Assembly (NCBI GenBank): GCA_023807065.1
Contig: JAJJLU010003722.1
Span: 1-35,458, forward strand
DNA: 35,458 nt
Direction: 5' to 3'
Origin: Isotricha intestinalis
Lineage: Eukaryota; Ciliophora; Litostomatea; Vestibuliferida; Isotrichidae
Shown: in pieces, positions 1 to 9,652 of the stretch
Layout of the letters: each line of letters begins with the position of its first letter
How positions within the stretch are numbered: the first letter of the stretch is position 1
Made by a program: the position numbers and the translations under genes
The notes under the pieces: model-generated
What the model was told of the DNA's origin: nothing
The model's input: the letters and a program-made list of their open reading frames with translations, nothing else
Databases searched by the model: none

Positions 1-418
1 AATATTAATACAATTATTATTTATATTATCAATAACAACATTAACATTATTGATTTTTTTATTTGTTTTTTTTTCAAATCTGAAAATAATTAATTATAAT
101 CTAAAATAATTAAAAAATTATAAAAACAAATTTCCATAATTTTTATTTATTTTTTTCCAAAGTAATTTAGAAAATTAAATGTATGTAATTATAAAAAAAA
201 TTTTTAGTTTATGAATCTACCCTTATTTAATTAAATAATAAATTAAATAAAACAAAAGTTAAATAAACATAATATTTAAATTATTTTTACAGATAATAAC
301 ATGATAATAAAACGTAATTTTCTAATTTACATACTAAATAAAAAGAAAAAAAATCTCATTTTTTATGGATTCAAAGATATAAAACAATATATACATATAT
401 TACCTTCTTAATAAACTT
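1..418. other. Gene-free AT-rich left edge
   Basis: No supportable gene. The first 30 codons of plus frame 1 (bases 1-90) are open and rich in Ile and Asn before a TAA, so this could be the last codons of a plus-strand gene starting outside the window, but a run this short is weak evidence at this base composition. The rest is A/T homopolymer runs with no GC-richer patch that would suggest a tRNA or structured RNA. Confidence 0.5.
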
Positions 419-1075
419 TTATATTTTAGGAAAAAAAAGATTTTCTTCTTTTTCATTAATAAAAAGATGATTATTAAAATAATTATAGTAATTTCCAATT
501 AAATTCGGTTCAAAATCATAATTAAAATCATTATTTTTAGTAGAAGAAAAAAAATAATTAATATCAGGTTCATTTTCTTTTTCAAAATCTAAATTTTTTT
601 TTTGAAATAACAATTCATTATATTTAATTTTCTCACAATCATTTATATTTTCTTCTTCAACACTTGTTGATAAGAAAGAATTATAAGTTATTATATTATT
701 TGAATTTATATTTTGAATTAAAGGTTTATCATTAAAAAAATTAGGAATAATAACTTCTTCTATTTGAGTTAATTTTATTTTTTTTTTCTCTTTTTCTATT
801 TGAAATTTAACTTTAAATTTTTTTTCTTTTTTTTCTCTTAATTCTAATTCATTTTTAATTCTTAAATATAATTTTTTAAAATTTAAATTTTGAATTTTTT
901 GACGAGTTTTCCCTGTGAAATAAAGAATAATTAAATTTAATATAGTTTTTAATTCTTTTGTTGATGTTTTTTTTAATTCTGTTATTTCATATCCTACATT
1001 TGAACCTTTTATTAATTGAGGTTGTTTTCTTATACCAAATAATTTTTTATATATTATATTACTTTTTTTCCCCAT
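419..1075 (-). CDS. Unknown basic Lys-rich protein, 218 aa
   Basis: I do not recognise this protein. It is 218 residues, very rich in Lys, Asn, Ile and Phe. A basic segment at about residues 55-105 (many Lys/Glu heptad-like positions) is probably helical or coiled coil; the C-terminal half is Asn/Phe-rich and likely disordered. There is no signal peptide or membrane segment. It begins Met-Gly-Lys-Lys-Ser-Asn; Gly2 with a Ser-like residue at position 5-6 is loosely compatible with N-myristoylation, but this is only a guess. The Met at 1075 is the first in the open frame and lies 220 bp from the next minus-strand gene upstream. Ends in TAA. Its length and continuous frame in DNA where stop codons are frequent make it a real gene. 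Confidence 0.7.
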   Translation of the reverse strand: MGKKSNIIYKKLFGIRKQPQLIKGSNVGYEITELKKTSTKELKTILNLIILYFTGKTRQKIQNLNFKKLYLRIKNELELREKKEKKFKVKFQIEKEKKKIKLTQIEEVIIPNFFNDKPLIQNINSNNIITYNSFLSTSVEEENINDCEKIKYNELLFQKKNLDFEKENEPDINYFFSSTKNNDFNYDFEPNLIGNYYNYFNNHLFINEKEENLFFPKI

Positions 1076-1295
1076 TAATTACTTAAAATATTTTTATTTT
1101 TGAAATCCGGGATTTTATTATTTTTTTACTATTTTATTATTTTTATAAATAAATTAAAATATAAAGTTGTATTTATTAATTTCTAAAAAAATAATCTTTA
1201 AATTCTTAAACAACTTAATTCAAAAATAAAAAAAACAAATATTAAAAATTAAAATTTAAATAAAGAAAATAAAAATGTTTTAAAAAAAAAATCTT

Positions 1296-1808
1296 TTAAT
1301 AACTTTCTCCACTAATAGTAGCAACAATAGTTCGATTTTTAAAAGCAGTTCTAAACTCACAAAGAATAATTCCTTGCCAAGTCCCTAAATTTAATTTACC
1401 ATTAGTAATAGGGATAGTAATACTAGGACCAACAATAGCACATTTAATATGAGAAGGAGCATCATCAGGTCCTTCATCAACATGAATATAATATTTTCCT
1501 TCTGGAACTATTTTATCAAAAGTATTTGATAAATCTTCCATTACTGATGGATCATATGATTCATTCACTGTTAATGCTGCACTTGTATGTTGTAAAAATA
1601 AATTTAATGTTCCTATTTTTATTTTTGATATGTCTGAACCTATTACTTCTAATATTTCTTTTGTTATTATGTAACAACCTTTCTTCTTTTTTAATGATAT
1701 TGTTTTTTGAAGATATGTTATTTTGGATTCCATTTTTTTTTCTTTATTTTTATTTAAGTAAGGGATTAATATTAATGGAAGGATTATTAATATATATTTT
1801 TTATACAT
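1296..1808 (-). CDS. YjbQ/UPF0047 family protein with a hydrophobic leader
   Basis: Clear member of the YjbQ (UPF0047) family, small beta-rich proteins found in bacteria, archaea and many eukaryotes; some bacterial members show weak thiamine-phosphate synthase activity, but the physiological role is unsettled. Family hallmarks are all present: QHTSA at residues 73-77, the EGPDDAPSHIK stretch at 112-122, and GTWQGI at 142-147. The conserved domain starts near residue 28. The first 25 residues are an extra hydrophobic leader (YILIILPLILIPYL) followed by Lys/Glu, which the typical roughly 140-residue bacterial protein lacks. Either this is a signal peptide or membrane anchor, or translation starts at Met26 (1731-1733), which gives normal family length. 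Ends in TAA. Family assignment is firm; the start and location are not. Confidence 0.93.
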   Translation of the reverse strand: MYKKYILIILPLILIPYLNKNKEKKMESKITYLQKTISLKKKKGCYIITKEILEVIGSDISKIKIGTLNLFLQHTSAALTVNESYDPSVMEDLSNTFDKIVPEGKYYIHVDEGPDDAPSHIKCAIVGPSITIPITNGKLNLGTWQGIILCEFRTAFKNRTIVATISGESY

Positions 1809-1858
1809 TTTTTTTATTGGTTTTAATTTAAAAAAAATATAATTTATATTTATATATT

Positions 1859-4432
1859 TTATATTGTTTTTTTGTTTATTTCTTCAAAATTTTTATCAAT
1901 GAATGAATTAGTTTTAATGTTTAAATTATCATTTTCAATTTCATTGATATCAAAATCATAATCTTCCTTATCAATTTCAGTATTTTTCTTTTCACTTTTT
2001 TTATCTTCGCTAATATCACTTTTATTATCTTTAATATTATCATTTAAAGATTCATTTATTTCAGAAATATCTTTTTCTAATATTTCAGTTTTAATCAATC
2101 TAACATTTTCAGGAATACTATATTTACTACATAAACAAGACAATTGTAAATCAGATAAACTAATATTAATATTTTTTAATTGTTGATTTAAATCTTCAAT
2201 TTTAATAACATTAATTATTTTACCTTCTGATTTTAAAGATTTAACATAATCATTAAATAAAATAGAAAAAGTAGTTTTTTTATTTTTAATTCCTTTCTTA
2301 ATGGATATAATACATTCTTTTAATATTTTTTCATATTCTTCATTTGTAATTTCTGTAACAGATTCATCATTATTATCAGAATTTGTAATTGAATTATTTT
2401 CTATATTTTCTTTTTCTTTGTTATTGTCTTTATCATTATCTTTGTTATTATTTCTATTTTCTATTGAATTGTCTGTATCTGTTTTTTTATTATTTTTATC
2501 ATCATATGTTCCATTATTTATTATATTTGATAAATTAGTTATTTTTAAATCACTTAATTTTGCATTTTTATCATTAAATTTTTTCATTATATAAAAAATA
2601 AATTCAATATATTTATCTTTTAAATCAATTTCATTATTATCAATAATATCTTTAATTTCAAGTAAAGAAATATATTTATTATTTAAAGTATTTTTTTCAT
2701 TAATTAACTTTAATAATAAATCAATTTTATCTTTGTATTTATTATTCATTCTTTTAATGAATTTTTCTTCTTCTTCTTTTGAATATTCTTTAATATAAGA
2801 AAAAAGAATAGAAAAAAATTCACATAATTTATTGAAATTCCCTTCTGAATTATATAATAAGGCCCCAATGAAAATATTTAATAATTGAATATTATATTCA
2901 TTTTCACACTTTAAAATTTCAGTAATTTTGTTGGTAAAAATATTAACAATATTAATAAACTTTTTAGAACTAATATCAACACTATTATTATTATTAATAT
3001 AATTATCATTTTTTAAATCACTATTTTCATTAATAATATCATTAATAAAATTAGATTGATTATTACTATTTAAAACAATATTTTTAGCTTCAAAATTTTT
3101 AAATAAAATATAAGTAAATTGATTAAATTGAATACTAGTAAATTTGAAAGTTTTAACAGGATCATTATTTTCATCAGGAGAAAAATAAGGATTTTCAGAA
3201 TCAATTCCAAATTCAATTTGTTCATTACTTTTACCTATTTCATTTAATTTTTCTTTATATACTTTAATTTGTTTTTCTAATTCAGTTTCTATTTCTTTTG
3301 AATTTTTTAATGTTTCTTTTAATTTATTTATTATTTCTTCATTTGATATTTTTTTATCCTTTTTTGATTTTATTTTCTTTTGTTTTAATAATAATTTATT
3401 TTCTATATTTGGTATTTTATTTGTAATATTAATTGATAAATCCTTTAATTTAATATTTTCATTTTTTAAATCTAATATTGAATTATCTGAAAATTTTAAT
3501 TTTAATTTATAATGATTTATTAATTTCTTAGTTTCTGTAATTTTATTTTTATAATTTTGTTCTATGTTAAAAGGAATATAAGTAGAATTATTACTATAAT
3601 TTATTGTTGAATCATTTTGTAAATTTTGATTTGTTTTTTTTAATGATAAAACTATGTTTTGATTATGAGAAATTATTTTTTTATCTTGTTTAATTTTTTC
3701 ATTAATTTCTTCTATGTTTTTTATTATATTTTTTTCTTCATTTATTAAATATTCATAATTATTATTCATTTTATTTATTATTATTAATTGATTTTCAATA
3801 TTTAATTTTAGATTATTTAAATCATTTATTTTTTCATTTACATGAAATTTAATTTCTTTTCCATTTTCAATTAAAGAGTTTATTTTTTGTATTTGTTCTT
3901 CAATTTTTTCTCCTTCAATAAAATATTCATTTATTTTAGTTAATTTAATATCTTTTTTTAAATGATCGTTTTTTTCATTAATATCATTAATTTCATATTT
4001 CACTTGTTTAATATGTTTTTTTATTTTATTCATTAGAAGATTTTCATGAAAATCATTTTGTGATTTTTGTTTATCAATTAAATTATAAATAAAGTCATTT
4101 TTTTCTTTTAATTCAATTTTTTTTTGAAAATTTTCTTGTTTTAAATTAAATAATTCTTTTTTTAAAGTTCTAACAATATTTCTTAATTGAAATTTTTCCT
4201 GCATTAATTTTTCTGGTTCTAAAAAGGATTTAACATTAGAATTTTTAGGAGTAAAAATAGGAAGAGTTATATCTAATGTTGAATTTGAATAAGTTCTTGT
4301 TTTTAATAATCTATTATTGGAACTTAAAGGTCTTGAACCTTTATATGTATTTAATTTCGAATTTTTTGAAGAAATAAATGAAGTTATTATTTCTGAATGA
4401 AATAAAGAATTATGACTATAATCTCTTTTCAT
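1859..4432 (-). CDS. Long coiled-coil protein with degenerate EF-hand-like C terminus, 857 aa
   Basis: Not assignable to a named gene. Residues about 75-410 are a long, almost uninterrupted Lys/Glu/Asn/Ile-rich coiled coil, preceded by an Asn/Ser-rich head. A globular segment follows at about 425-630, opening with aromatic positions around FTSIQFNQFTYILFKNF. A low-complexity Asp/Asn/Lys linker near 690-720 (KDNDKDNNKEKENIENN) precedes a helix-loop-helix region at about 735-810 whose hydrophobic spacing resembles a pair of EF-hands with the calcium ligands lost. The tail is acidic. Such proteins are common among ciliate basal-body, axonemal and cortical proteins, but that role is inference only. 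The start at 4432 is divergent from the RBR ligase gene 152 bp away, so the two may share a promoter region. Ends in TAA. Confidence 0.85.
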   Translation of the reverse strand: MKRDYSHNSLFHSEIITSFISSKNSKLNTYKGSRPLSSNNRLLKTRTYSNSTLDITLPIFTPKNSNVKSFLEPEKLMQEKFQLRNIVRTLKKELFNLKQENFQKKIELKEKNDFIYNLIDKQKSQNDFHENLLMNKIKKHIKQVKYEINDINEKNDHLKKDIKLTKINEYFIEGEKIEEQIQKINSLIENGKEIKFHVNEKINDLNNLKLNIENQLIIINKMNNNYEYLINEEKNIIKNIEEINEKIKQDKKIISHNQNIVLSLKKTNQNLQNDSTINYSNNSTYIPFNIEQNYKNKITETKKLINHYKLKLKFSDNSILDLKNENIKLKDLSINITNKIPNIENKLLLKQKKIKSKKDKKISNEEIINKLKETLKNSKEIETELEKQIKVYKEKLNEIGKSNEQIEFGIDSENPYFSPDENNDPVKTFKFTSIQFNQFTYILFKNFEAKNIVLNSNNQSNFINDIINENSDLKNDNYINNNNSVDISSKKFINIVNIFTNKITEILKCENEYNIQLLNIFIGALLYNSEGNFNKLCEFFSILFSYIKEYSKEEEEKFIKRMNNKYKDKIDLLLKLINEKNTLNNKYISLLEIKDIIDNNEIDLKDKYIEFIFYIMKKFNDKNAKLSDLKITNLSNIINNGTYDDKNNKKTDTDNSIENRNNNKDNDKDNNKEKENIENNSITNSDNNDESVTEITNEEYEKILKECIISIKKGIKNKKTTFSILFNDYVKSLKSEGKIINVIKIEDLNQQLKNINISLSDLQLSCLCSKYSIPENVRLIKTEILEKDISEINESLNDNIKDNKSDISEDKKSEKKNTEIDKEDYDFDINEIENDNLNIKTNSFIDKNFEEINKKTI

Positions 4433-4584
4433 TTATCCAATTATTTTTCAATTTAATTTTTATTCTAATTTTTATTTTTTAATTTTAAAATATTAATTTA
4501 ATATTTTTAGAACACTTTAATTTAAAAAAATAGTTAACTAATTCCTATTTTATTATCCAATATATTAATTATTAAATAAAAAAT

Positions 4585-5763
4585 ATGAATCAAGATTATG
4601 ATATATTATTAAATAATTCAAATGGAATAGAAAATATAATAAATCAGATATTAAATCCAAAATTAACTTTTCAAAATTTATCACATCAATTATTATTTTG
4701 TTATTTGTTAGGATATTTTTCTTCAAAATACAACAAAACTAAATTAAATGAAGAAGATTTAAATAACTTATATTTAAATTATCAACAGGAAGATTTTTCT
4801 CAATTAAATTTCCAAGAAACTTTATCTCAAATAATATTATTATTTTGTCATTACTATTCAATGAAAGATAATAATGGAAATTTTCCTTTATCAGATTCAA
4901 ATAAAGAAAAATTTAATAATAATTCAAATTTTTCAATTAATAATAAACCAATTATATCAAATTCAAATCATTTTAATCAAAATTTATTTAATTCAAATCA
5001 TTTTAATCCAAATATATTTAATTCAAATCATTTTAATCCGAATAATTACGACGGAGATTTAGAATTTGCAAAATATTTAGAAGAAGAAGAAAGAATAAAA
5101 TTTTTGGAATCACAAAAAAATGAGAATGAACAAAAAAAAAAATGTGAAATATGTTTAGAAGAGTTTTCCTTATTAGATCCAAATAATTATTTTTTAAATT
5201 GTAATTGTACTCTACATTATAAATGTTTTGATGAATATATAAAAAGTCAAGTAGAAGAAAATAAAATACCAATAAAATGTCCAAATTGTAATAAAGACAT
5301 TCATCCTAATTTTATTATTGATTCATTACAAAATTCAAATCCTCAATTAATTCAAAAATACGATGATTTTTCATTAAATAATTTTGTATTAAATAATAAT
5401 AAAGATTATTCATGTTGTCCTACTCCTGGATGTAAGAATATATTTTTTTTTGTTGAAGGAGAACCTAGATTTAAATGTAATATTTGTAATAAAGAATATT
5501 GTTTAAATTGTAAAGATGAATGGCATAAAAATTTAACTTGTGAACAATATAAAGATAGTAGAGATGTGAATAAATTAGATCAAGAATTTATGAAATTTGT
5601 AAAAGGTGCTAAATTTAAAATGTGTCCTAAATGTAAATTCTGGGTTGAAAAAAATCAAGGATGTAATCATATGAAATGTAGATGTGGAACTGATTTTTGC
5701 TATCTTTGTGGTAATTTTATGGATATGTCAAGACACCATGTGTGTCCAAAAAACAAAAAATAA
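4585..5763 (+). CDS. RBR-type E3 ubiquitin ligase
   Basis: RING-between-RING ligase, which passes ubiquitin from an E2 to its own RING2 cysteine and then to substrate. RING1 spans about C187-C235 (CEIC, CNC, HYKC, CPNC spacing). The IBR runs about 277-319 (CCPTPGC, CNICNKEYC). RING2 is CPKC at 347-350, then VEKNQGCNHMKCRCG and FCYLCG; Cys360 in the GCNHM motif is the expected catalytic cysteine. Every zinc ligand I can follow is intact, so it should be active. The N-terminal 180 residues are Asn/Gln/Leu-rich, without a ubiquitin-like or Ariadne domain that I can see. They contain three 10-residue repeats (about 126-155). RING2 ends close to the C terminus with no autoinhibitory tail. The substrate cannot be deduced. 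Confidence 0.95.
   Translation: MNQDYDILLNNSNGIENIINQILNPKLTFQNLSHQLLFCYLLGYFSSKYNKTKLNEEDLNNLYLNYQQEDFSQLNFQETLSQIILLFCHYYSMKDNNGNFPLSDSNKEKFNNNSNFSINNKPIISNSNHFNQNLFNSNHFNPNIFNSNHFNPNNYDGDLEFAKYLEEEERIKFLESQKNENEQKKKCEICLEEFSLLDPNNYFLNCNCTLHYKCFDEYIKSQVEENKIPIKCPNCNKDIHPNFIIDSLQNSNPQLIQKYDDFSLNNFVLNNNKDYSCCPTPGCKNIFFFVEGEPRFKCNICNKEYCLNCKDEWHKNLTCEQYKDSRDVNKLDQEFMKFVKGAKFKMCPKCKFWVEKNQGCNHMKCRCGTDFCYLCGNFMDMSRHHVCPKNKK
4963..5043 (+). repeat. 30-bp tandem repeat, about 2.7 copies, coding
   Basis: Near-identical units of the form AATTCAAATCATTTTAATC plus 11 bases repeat head to tail inside the RBR ligase gene, encoding SNSNHFNQNLF-type decapeptides. Copies differ by single bases, indicating recent slippage expansion in a disordered linker. 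Confidence 0.85.
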
Positions 5764-5922
5764 TTATTTTTAATTTTTTTTTATTTTTATTATTTGTTTA
5801 TTGTTAATCTTATTATTGTCATTGCTTAGATAAATTTTTTTATATCTATTTTTTTAAATCTTTTTTACCTTCAATCCATAATTTTTTATATTTATTTTAT
5901 ATTGTATTTATTTTATTATTAT

Positions 5923-7923
5923 TTAAGCATATTGCCAAGGTGATAAACCAAATTTATTTAATAATGTTTCATCTGCTCCTTCTTTTAAAAAAATATCAGC
6001 AATTTTAAAGTTTTTATTAATTAAGGCATAATGTAAAGAAGTATTTAAATCAGAATTTTGTGCATTAACATTTGCTCCTTTTGTAATTAAGAAATTAATT
6101 AATTTTTCATTTCCAAATTTTGTAGCATAAATTAAGAAAGTATCTTTATTTTTATTTCTAGATTCAACAGAAATTTGAAATTTTTCTAATATATCTTTAA
6201 ATTCTTGAATATTATTTTCTTTAATTAAAAAAAATAATATTTCTTCAATTGATTGTAATTCTTTTTTTAATTTTACTTTTAATTCTTCTGTTTTATAAAC
6301 AGATTTTTCTTTAGTTAAATTTCTATTTTTTGTAATTCTATCAATATGATATTGTATATCTTTAATTTTTGGTTTATTTTTTAATTGTAAATTTTTAATA
6401 TATAAAGTTCTTTTATCTAAAGTAATTTTATCATTTAATCTATTAAAATATTTTCTATGTAATATTGTGGAAGTAAATTTAATATTATTTAATATTGAAA
6501 ATCTTCTTTTTGAATTTTTATATTTTACTTTGTTTCCAATTTTCTTGTTTATTTTATTATCAGATTGTAAATTAAATAAATATTTATATAAACATTTGTT
6601 TAAATTTAAATCTAATTTAATAAATCTTTCTTGAATAAAATAAAAATTTTCTTCATGTTTTTTATCATATCTCATTAATTCTAAATTTTTTATACTTTGT
6701 CTTTTATATACTATTCTTTTTATATATTCTATATCATTTGATAAATAATTTTCTAACATTCTTTCATATACTTTTTCCTCAAAATAATTATTTATTAAAT
6801 AATTAAGAAAACAATTATATAATTCATTTATATTTTTTTTTAATTCAGTTTTTCTTTTTTTTTTAAAAAAGGAATTTTCCATTTTTTTCATTATTCTTTT
6901 ATTACTTTTAATTAAATTTGATTTTACTTTTGATATATTTTCTTTTATTAAAATTAAGTTCTTACAACTTTCATCAATAGTTTTATTCATTTTTTTTTGT
7001 ATAAAAATACAACATTGAAAACTTTTATTTTTTATTATTTCATTTTTTTTCAATTCATTAACATCATTAATTTGTAATTCACTAATAAATTTTTCATGTT
7101 TTTTTTTAATCATTTCTTCTAAATTTTCTTTTTTAATTATTTTAATCATTTTTTTTCTAATATTAACACTTTTATTATTATTATCAATAGAATCAATAAC
7201 AATTTTATTTTTTCTTGAATTTGTACTATTAGAAAATATAACACTTTTATTATCAGAAAAAGAAAAAGTATTCAAATTATCTTGTATTAATCTAATAGGA
7301 GCAAAATTTTTATTATTATTTCTACTTGGATTTTTTTTTTGATAATAAGTTTTTATATATGAAAGAGTTGTATTTTGTGCTGAAGTTGAAGAATTAACAT
7401 TTGAAGACAATAAATTTAAAGAAGGAGAATTTTTTATTGAATTATTTATATAATAATTTAATACTGTTTTATTATTATTCTTTTTATCTATTTCATTATT
7501 TATTATACTGTTATCTATTGAATTATATATGTTATTATATGAAAAATATAAATTTTCATTATTGGTATTATTTATCTTTTTACTTGGTTTATTTATTAAA
7601 GATGATTTATATGTTTTTTCATATTTGTTATTATTATTATTAGGTTTTTTTAATAATTCAAAATCATTTAATTCTTGTTTTTGTTTCTTATTTTTGATTT
7701 CTTTTTCTTGATTTAATAAATTTTTATTTGGAGATATTATTATTTTTATTTTTTTTTCTTTCTTTTTAATAATTTCACTATTTAAATTTTGTAAATTTGG
7801 TAATTTCAAATTTATATTATCTTGAGTAATTGATAATCTTTGATTTTTTTTATTTTTTTTATTTGAATTTATTATTTGTAAATTCTTTATTTGAAAGCTG
7901 TTCATTTTTTTCATTTTTTTCAT
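5923..7923 (-). CDS. Basic low-complexity protein with C-terminal ankyrin repeats, 666 aa
   Basis: The N-terminal 250 residues are Lys/Asn/Ser-rich and probably disordered. Residues about 255-590 are basic and predicted helical, with many Lys/Arg/Glu runs. The last 75 residues hold two to three ankyrin repeats, seen as NKDTFLIYATKFGNEKLINF, LITKGANVNAQNSDLNTSLH and YALINKNFKIADIFLKEGAD with the usual TxLHxA-like and GAxxN positions; the last repeat ends at the stop. Ankyrin repeats mediate protein binding; nothing here shows the partner. No membrane segment or signal peptide. The start is the first Met of the frame; a run of Met/Lys (MKKMKKMNS) means initiation could be at Met1, Met4 or Met7. 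Ends in TAA. Confidence 0.85.
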   Translation of the reverse strand: MKKMKKMNSFQIKNLQIINSNKKNKKNQRLSITQDNINLKLPNLQNLNSEIIKKKEKKIKIIISPNKNLLNQEKEIKNKKQKQELNDFELLKKPNNNNNKYEKTYKSSLINKPSKKINNTNNENLYFSYNNIYNSIDNSIINNEIDKKNNNKTVLNYYINNSIKNSPSLNLLSSNVNSSTSAQNTTLSYIKTYYQKKNPSRNNNKNFAPIRLIQDNLNTFSFSDNKSVIFSNSTNSRKNKIVIDSIDNNNKSVNIRKKMIKIIKKENLEEMIKKKHEKFISELQINDVNELKKNEIIKNKSFQCCIFIQKKMNKTIDESCKNLILIKENISKVKSNLIKSNKRIMKKMENSFFKKKRKTELKKNINELYNCFLNYLINNYFEEKVYERMLENYLSNDIEYIKRIVYKRQSIKNLELMRYDKKHEENFYFIQERFIKLDLNLNKCLYKYLFNLQSDNKINKKIGNKVKYKNSKRRFSILNNIKFTSTILHRKYFNRLNDKITLDKRTLYIKNLQLKNKPKIKDIQYHIDRITKNRNLTKEKSVYKTEELKVKLKKELQSIEEILFFLIKENNIQEFKDILEKFQISVESRNKNKDTFLIYATKFGNEKLINFLITKGANVNAQNSDLNTSLHYALINKNFKIADIFLKEGADETLLNKFGLSPWQYA

Positions 7924-8409
7924 TTTTTTATTCTTTTTTTTGTTTATAAAATAAAGAAATTTTCTTATAAAATATATAGATTATTTTTCAATATAAAAAA
8001 ATTTAAAAAATATCAGATGAAATATCATATTATTAATTATAAGAAATAATTTATTTATAATGTATAAATATAAAAACATAATAAAGAAAATAAGATAAAA
8101 AATGAAAAAAGAATAAAATAAAGTTATTTTGATTAAATTATTTCTTTTTTATTTGATAATAATGATTATAATTAATTTAATAAGAATTTTATTTGTAATT
8201 CCTTTGTTAAAAGTAATATAAGAATATATGAAAATATAAAAGAAAATTTAATAAAAGGATAATATTAATAAAAGTAAAAAAAATAAAACAAAAAAACCCA
8301 AAAAAAAATATAATGAAAATTAAATAAAAAACCTCTTTAAAACTTTAAGAAAAAAAATAAAAAATAAAAATAAATAAATAATTATCCTTATTAGATATTA
8401 ATATATAAA
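7924..8409. other. Gene-free AT-rich stretch
   Basis: Divergent intergenic region between the ankyrin gene (minus) and the secreted Cys-rich gene (plus). It is almost pure A/T with repeated AAATAA-like words and no ORF of note on either strand. It must hold both promoters, but I see no discrete motif I would call. Confidence 0.6.
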
Positions 8410-8922
8410 ATGTTAATTCATAAATTTCTTTTAATAATTCTTTTTTTTGGAATATCAAAAAGTCAATCCAGCACATATCAAGATTGTATGAATAAAAACG
8501 AATGTTTTATAAATGGTCCAGTACCACAATGTAGTGGAACATCAATTCCATCATCATATGAGGATATAGAAAATTTATTTAAAGAAAATTTTATTAAATG
8601 GGGAATTTTAAATACTGAACAAATTCAATGTGGAACTAATTATGAACAATGTACTTCTATTAATCCTGAAGATATTAAAAAAAAATGCTATGATGTCTCT
8701 CTTAATAATGGACAATGTTGTTATATGAAACTTAAATTCAAATATAATAGTAAATTTTCTTGCTATCCTATTGAAAAAAATAAAAAAGTTATTAAAAATA
8801 AAATTAAAGAATTAAAGGAAATGTACGTCGGAGTTAAAAAAATTTCTATTAAGTGTGATAATGCATATTTTGATAAAGTTAATTTTTATTTTTTGGCTTT
8901 TTTTATTTTTATTTTGATTTAA
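8410..8922 (+). CDS. Small secreted Cys-rich protein, possibly GPI-anchored
   Basis: A 170-residue protein of unknown function. It has a clean N-terminal signal peptide (MLIHKFLLIILFFGISKSQS, cleavage near 18-20), a body with ten cysteines (enough for five disulfides, including a CC pair in GQCCYM), and a hydrophobic C-terminal tail (FYFLAFFIFILI) ending at the stop with no charged cytoplasmic residue. That architecture is typical of GPI-anchored surface proteins. The alternative is a type I membrane protein with an unusually short anchor. Protists of this kind often carry such small Cys-rich surface proteins in families, but I cannot name a family. The start is the only Met ahead of the signal peptide. 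Ends in TAA. Confidence 0.85.
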   Translation: MLIHKFLLIILFFGISKSQSSTYQDCMNKNECFINGPVPQCSGTSIPSSYEDIENLFKENFIKWGILNTEQIQCGTNYEQCTSINPEDIKKKCYDVSLNNGQCCYMKLKFKYNSKFSCYPIEKNKKVIKNKIKELKEMYVGVKKISIKCDNAYFDKVNFYFLAFFIFILI

Positions 8923-9652
8923 GTTTTTATGAAAAAATAATAAATTTTTTATAAAATTAAAATTTTTATATATTTTATATTTTTTTTTATTCATATATTT
9001 GTTTTATTTAATTGTTATTAATGAAAAAAAAAGAAAAGATTGAAAAGATTTAAATAAGTTAAAAAGAAATTTATTTTTATTTTTTTATAATAATGAATAA
9101 TTATTTATTTCCTTCTTCAATAATAAATTCAATTTTTAAATCAACAAAAAATGGCTTTTGCTTTAAATGAAGAAAAGAATTTAGAATTTTGAAAATGAAG
9201 AAAATTTAATTTCAAAAGATTATTTTTTATATATTAAAGGGGTATATTTAAATTAGTTAAAGGTAAAAATTTAATAATTTATTAGGTCATCACATTATTT
9301 TAACATATAGAGAATTAACTTTTTTATATTATAAAATATTAATTTATAATTTTTAAGTTAAAAATTTTATTATTACTCAAGAAAGAATTAATAAATATAG
9401 TTTTAATATAAATTATATAATAAAAATGTAAAAGATAATAATTAAAATGAAAATAATAAATTGTTATGTAAATTAATGTCAAGGAAGAGAAAATATTTTA
9501 ATGAATAAAAAGTTAATTGAAAATATAATATTATTAAAAAAATATTTGATTAACTTTCTTAATAAGTCAAAAAATAAATAAGGAAGTAAATAAATTTTAT
9601 TAAATAATTAACAAACAAAAATAAATAAAGAAAAATTAAAATATCATTAAAT
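8923..9652. other. Gene-free 730-bp stretch, possible gene relic
   Basis: The largest gap in the window. No intact ORF on either strand. From the ATG at 9093 one plus-strand frame reads as short open runs broken by TAA, TAG and TGA (for example GHHIILTYRELTFLYYKILI near 9285-9344). A GT...AG segment at 9263-9285 has the size and composition of a short intron, but I could not assemble an in-frame spliced gene. It may be a decayed gene, a non-coding RNA locus, or plain intergenic DNA. Confidence 0.35.

Noticed and set aside
1526..1831. Plus-strand frame of 101 codons overlapping the YjbQ gene
   Set aside because: Antisense shadow; the minus strand carries an unmistakable conserved protein.
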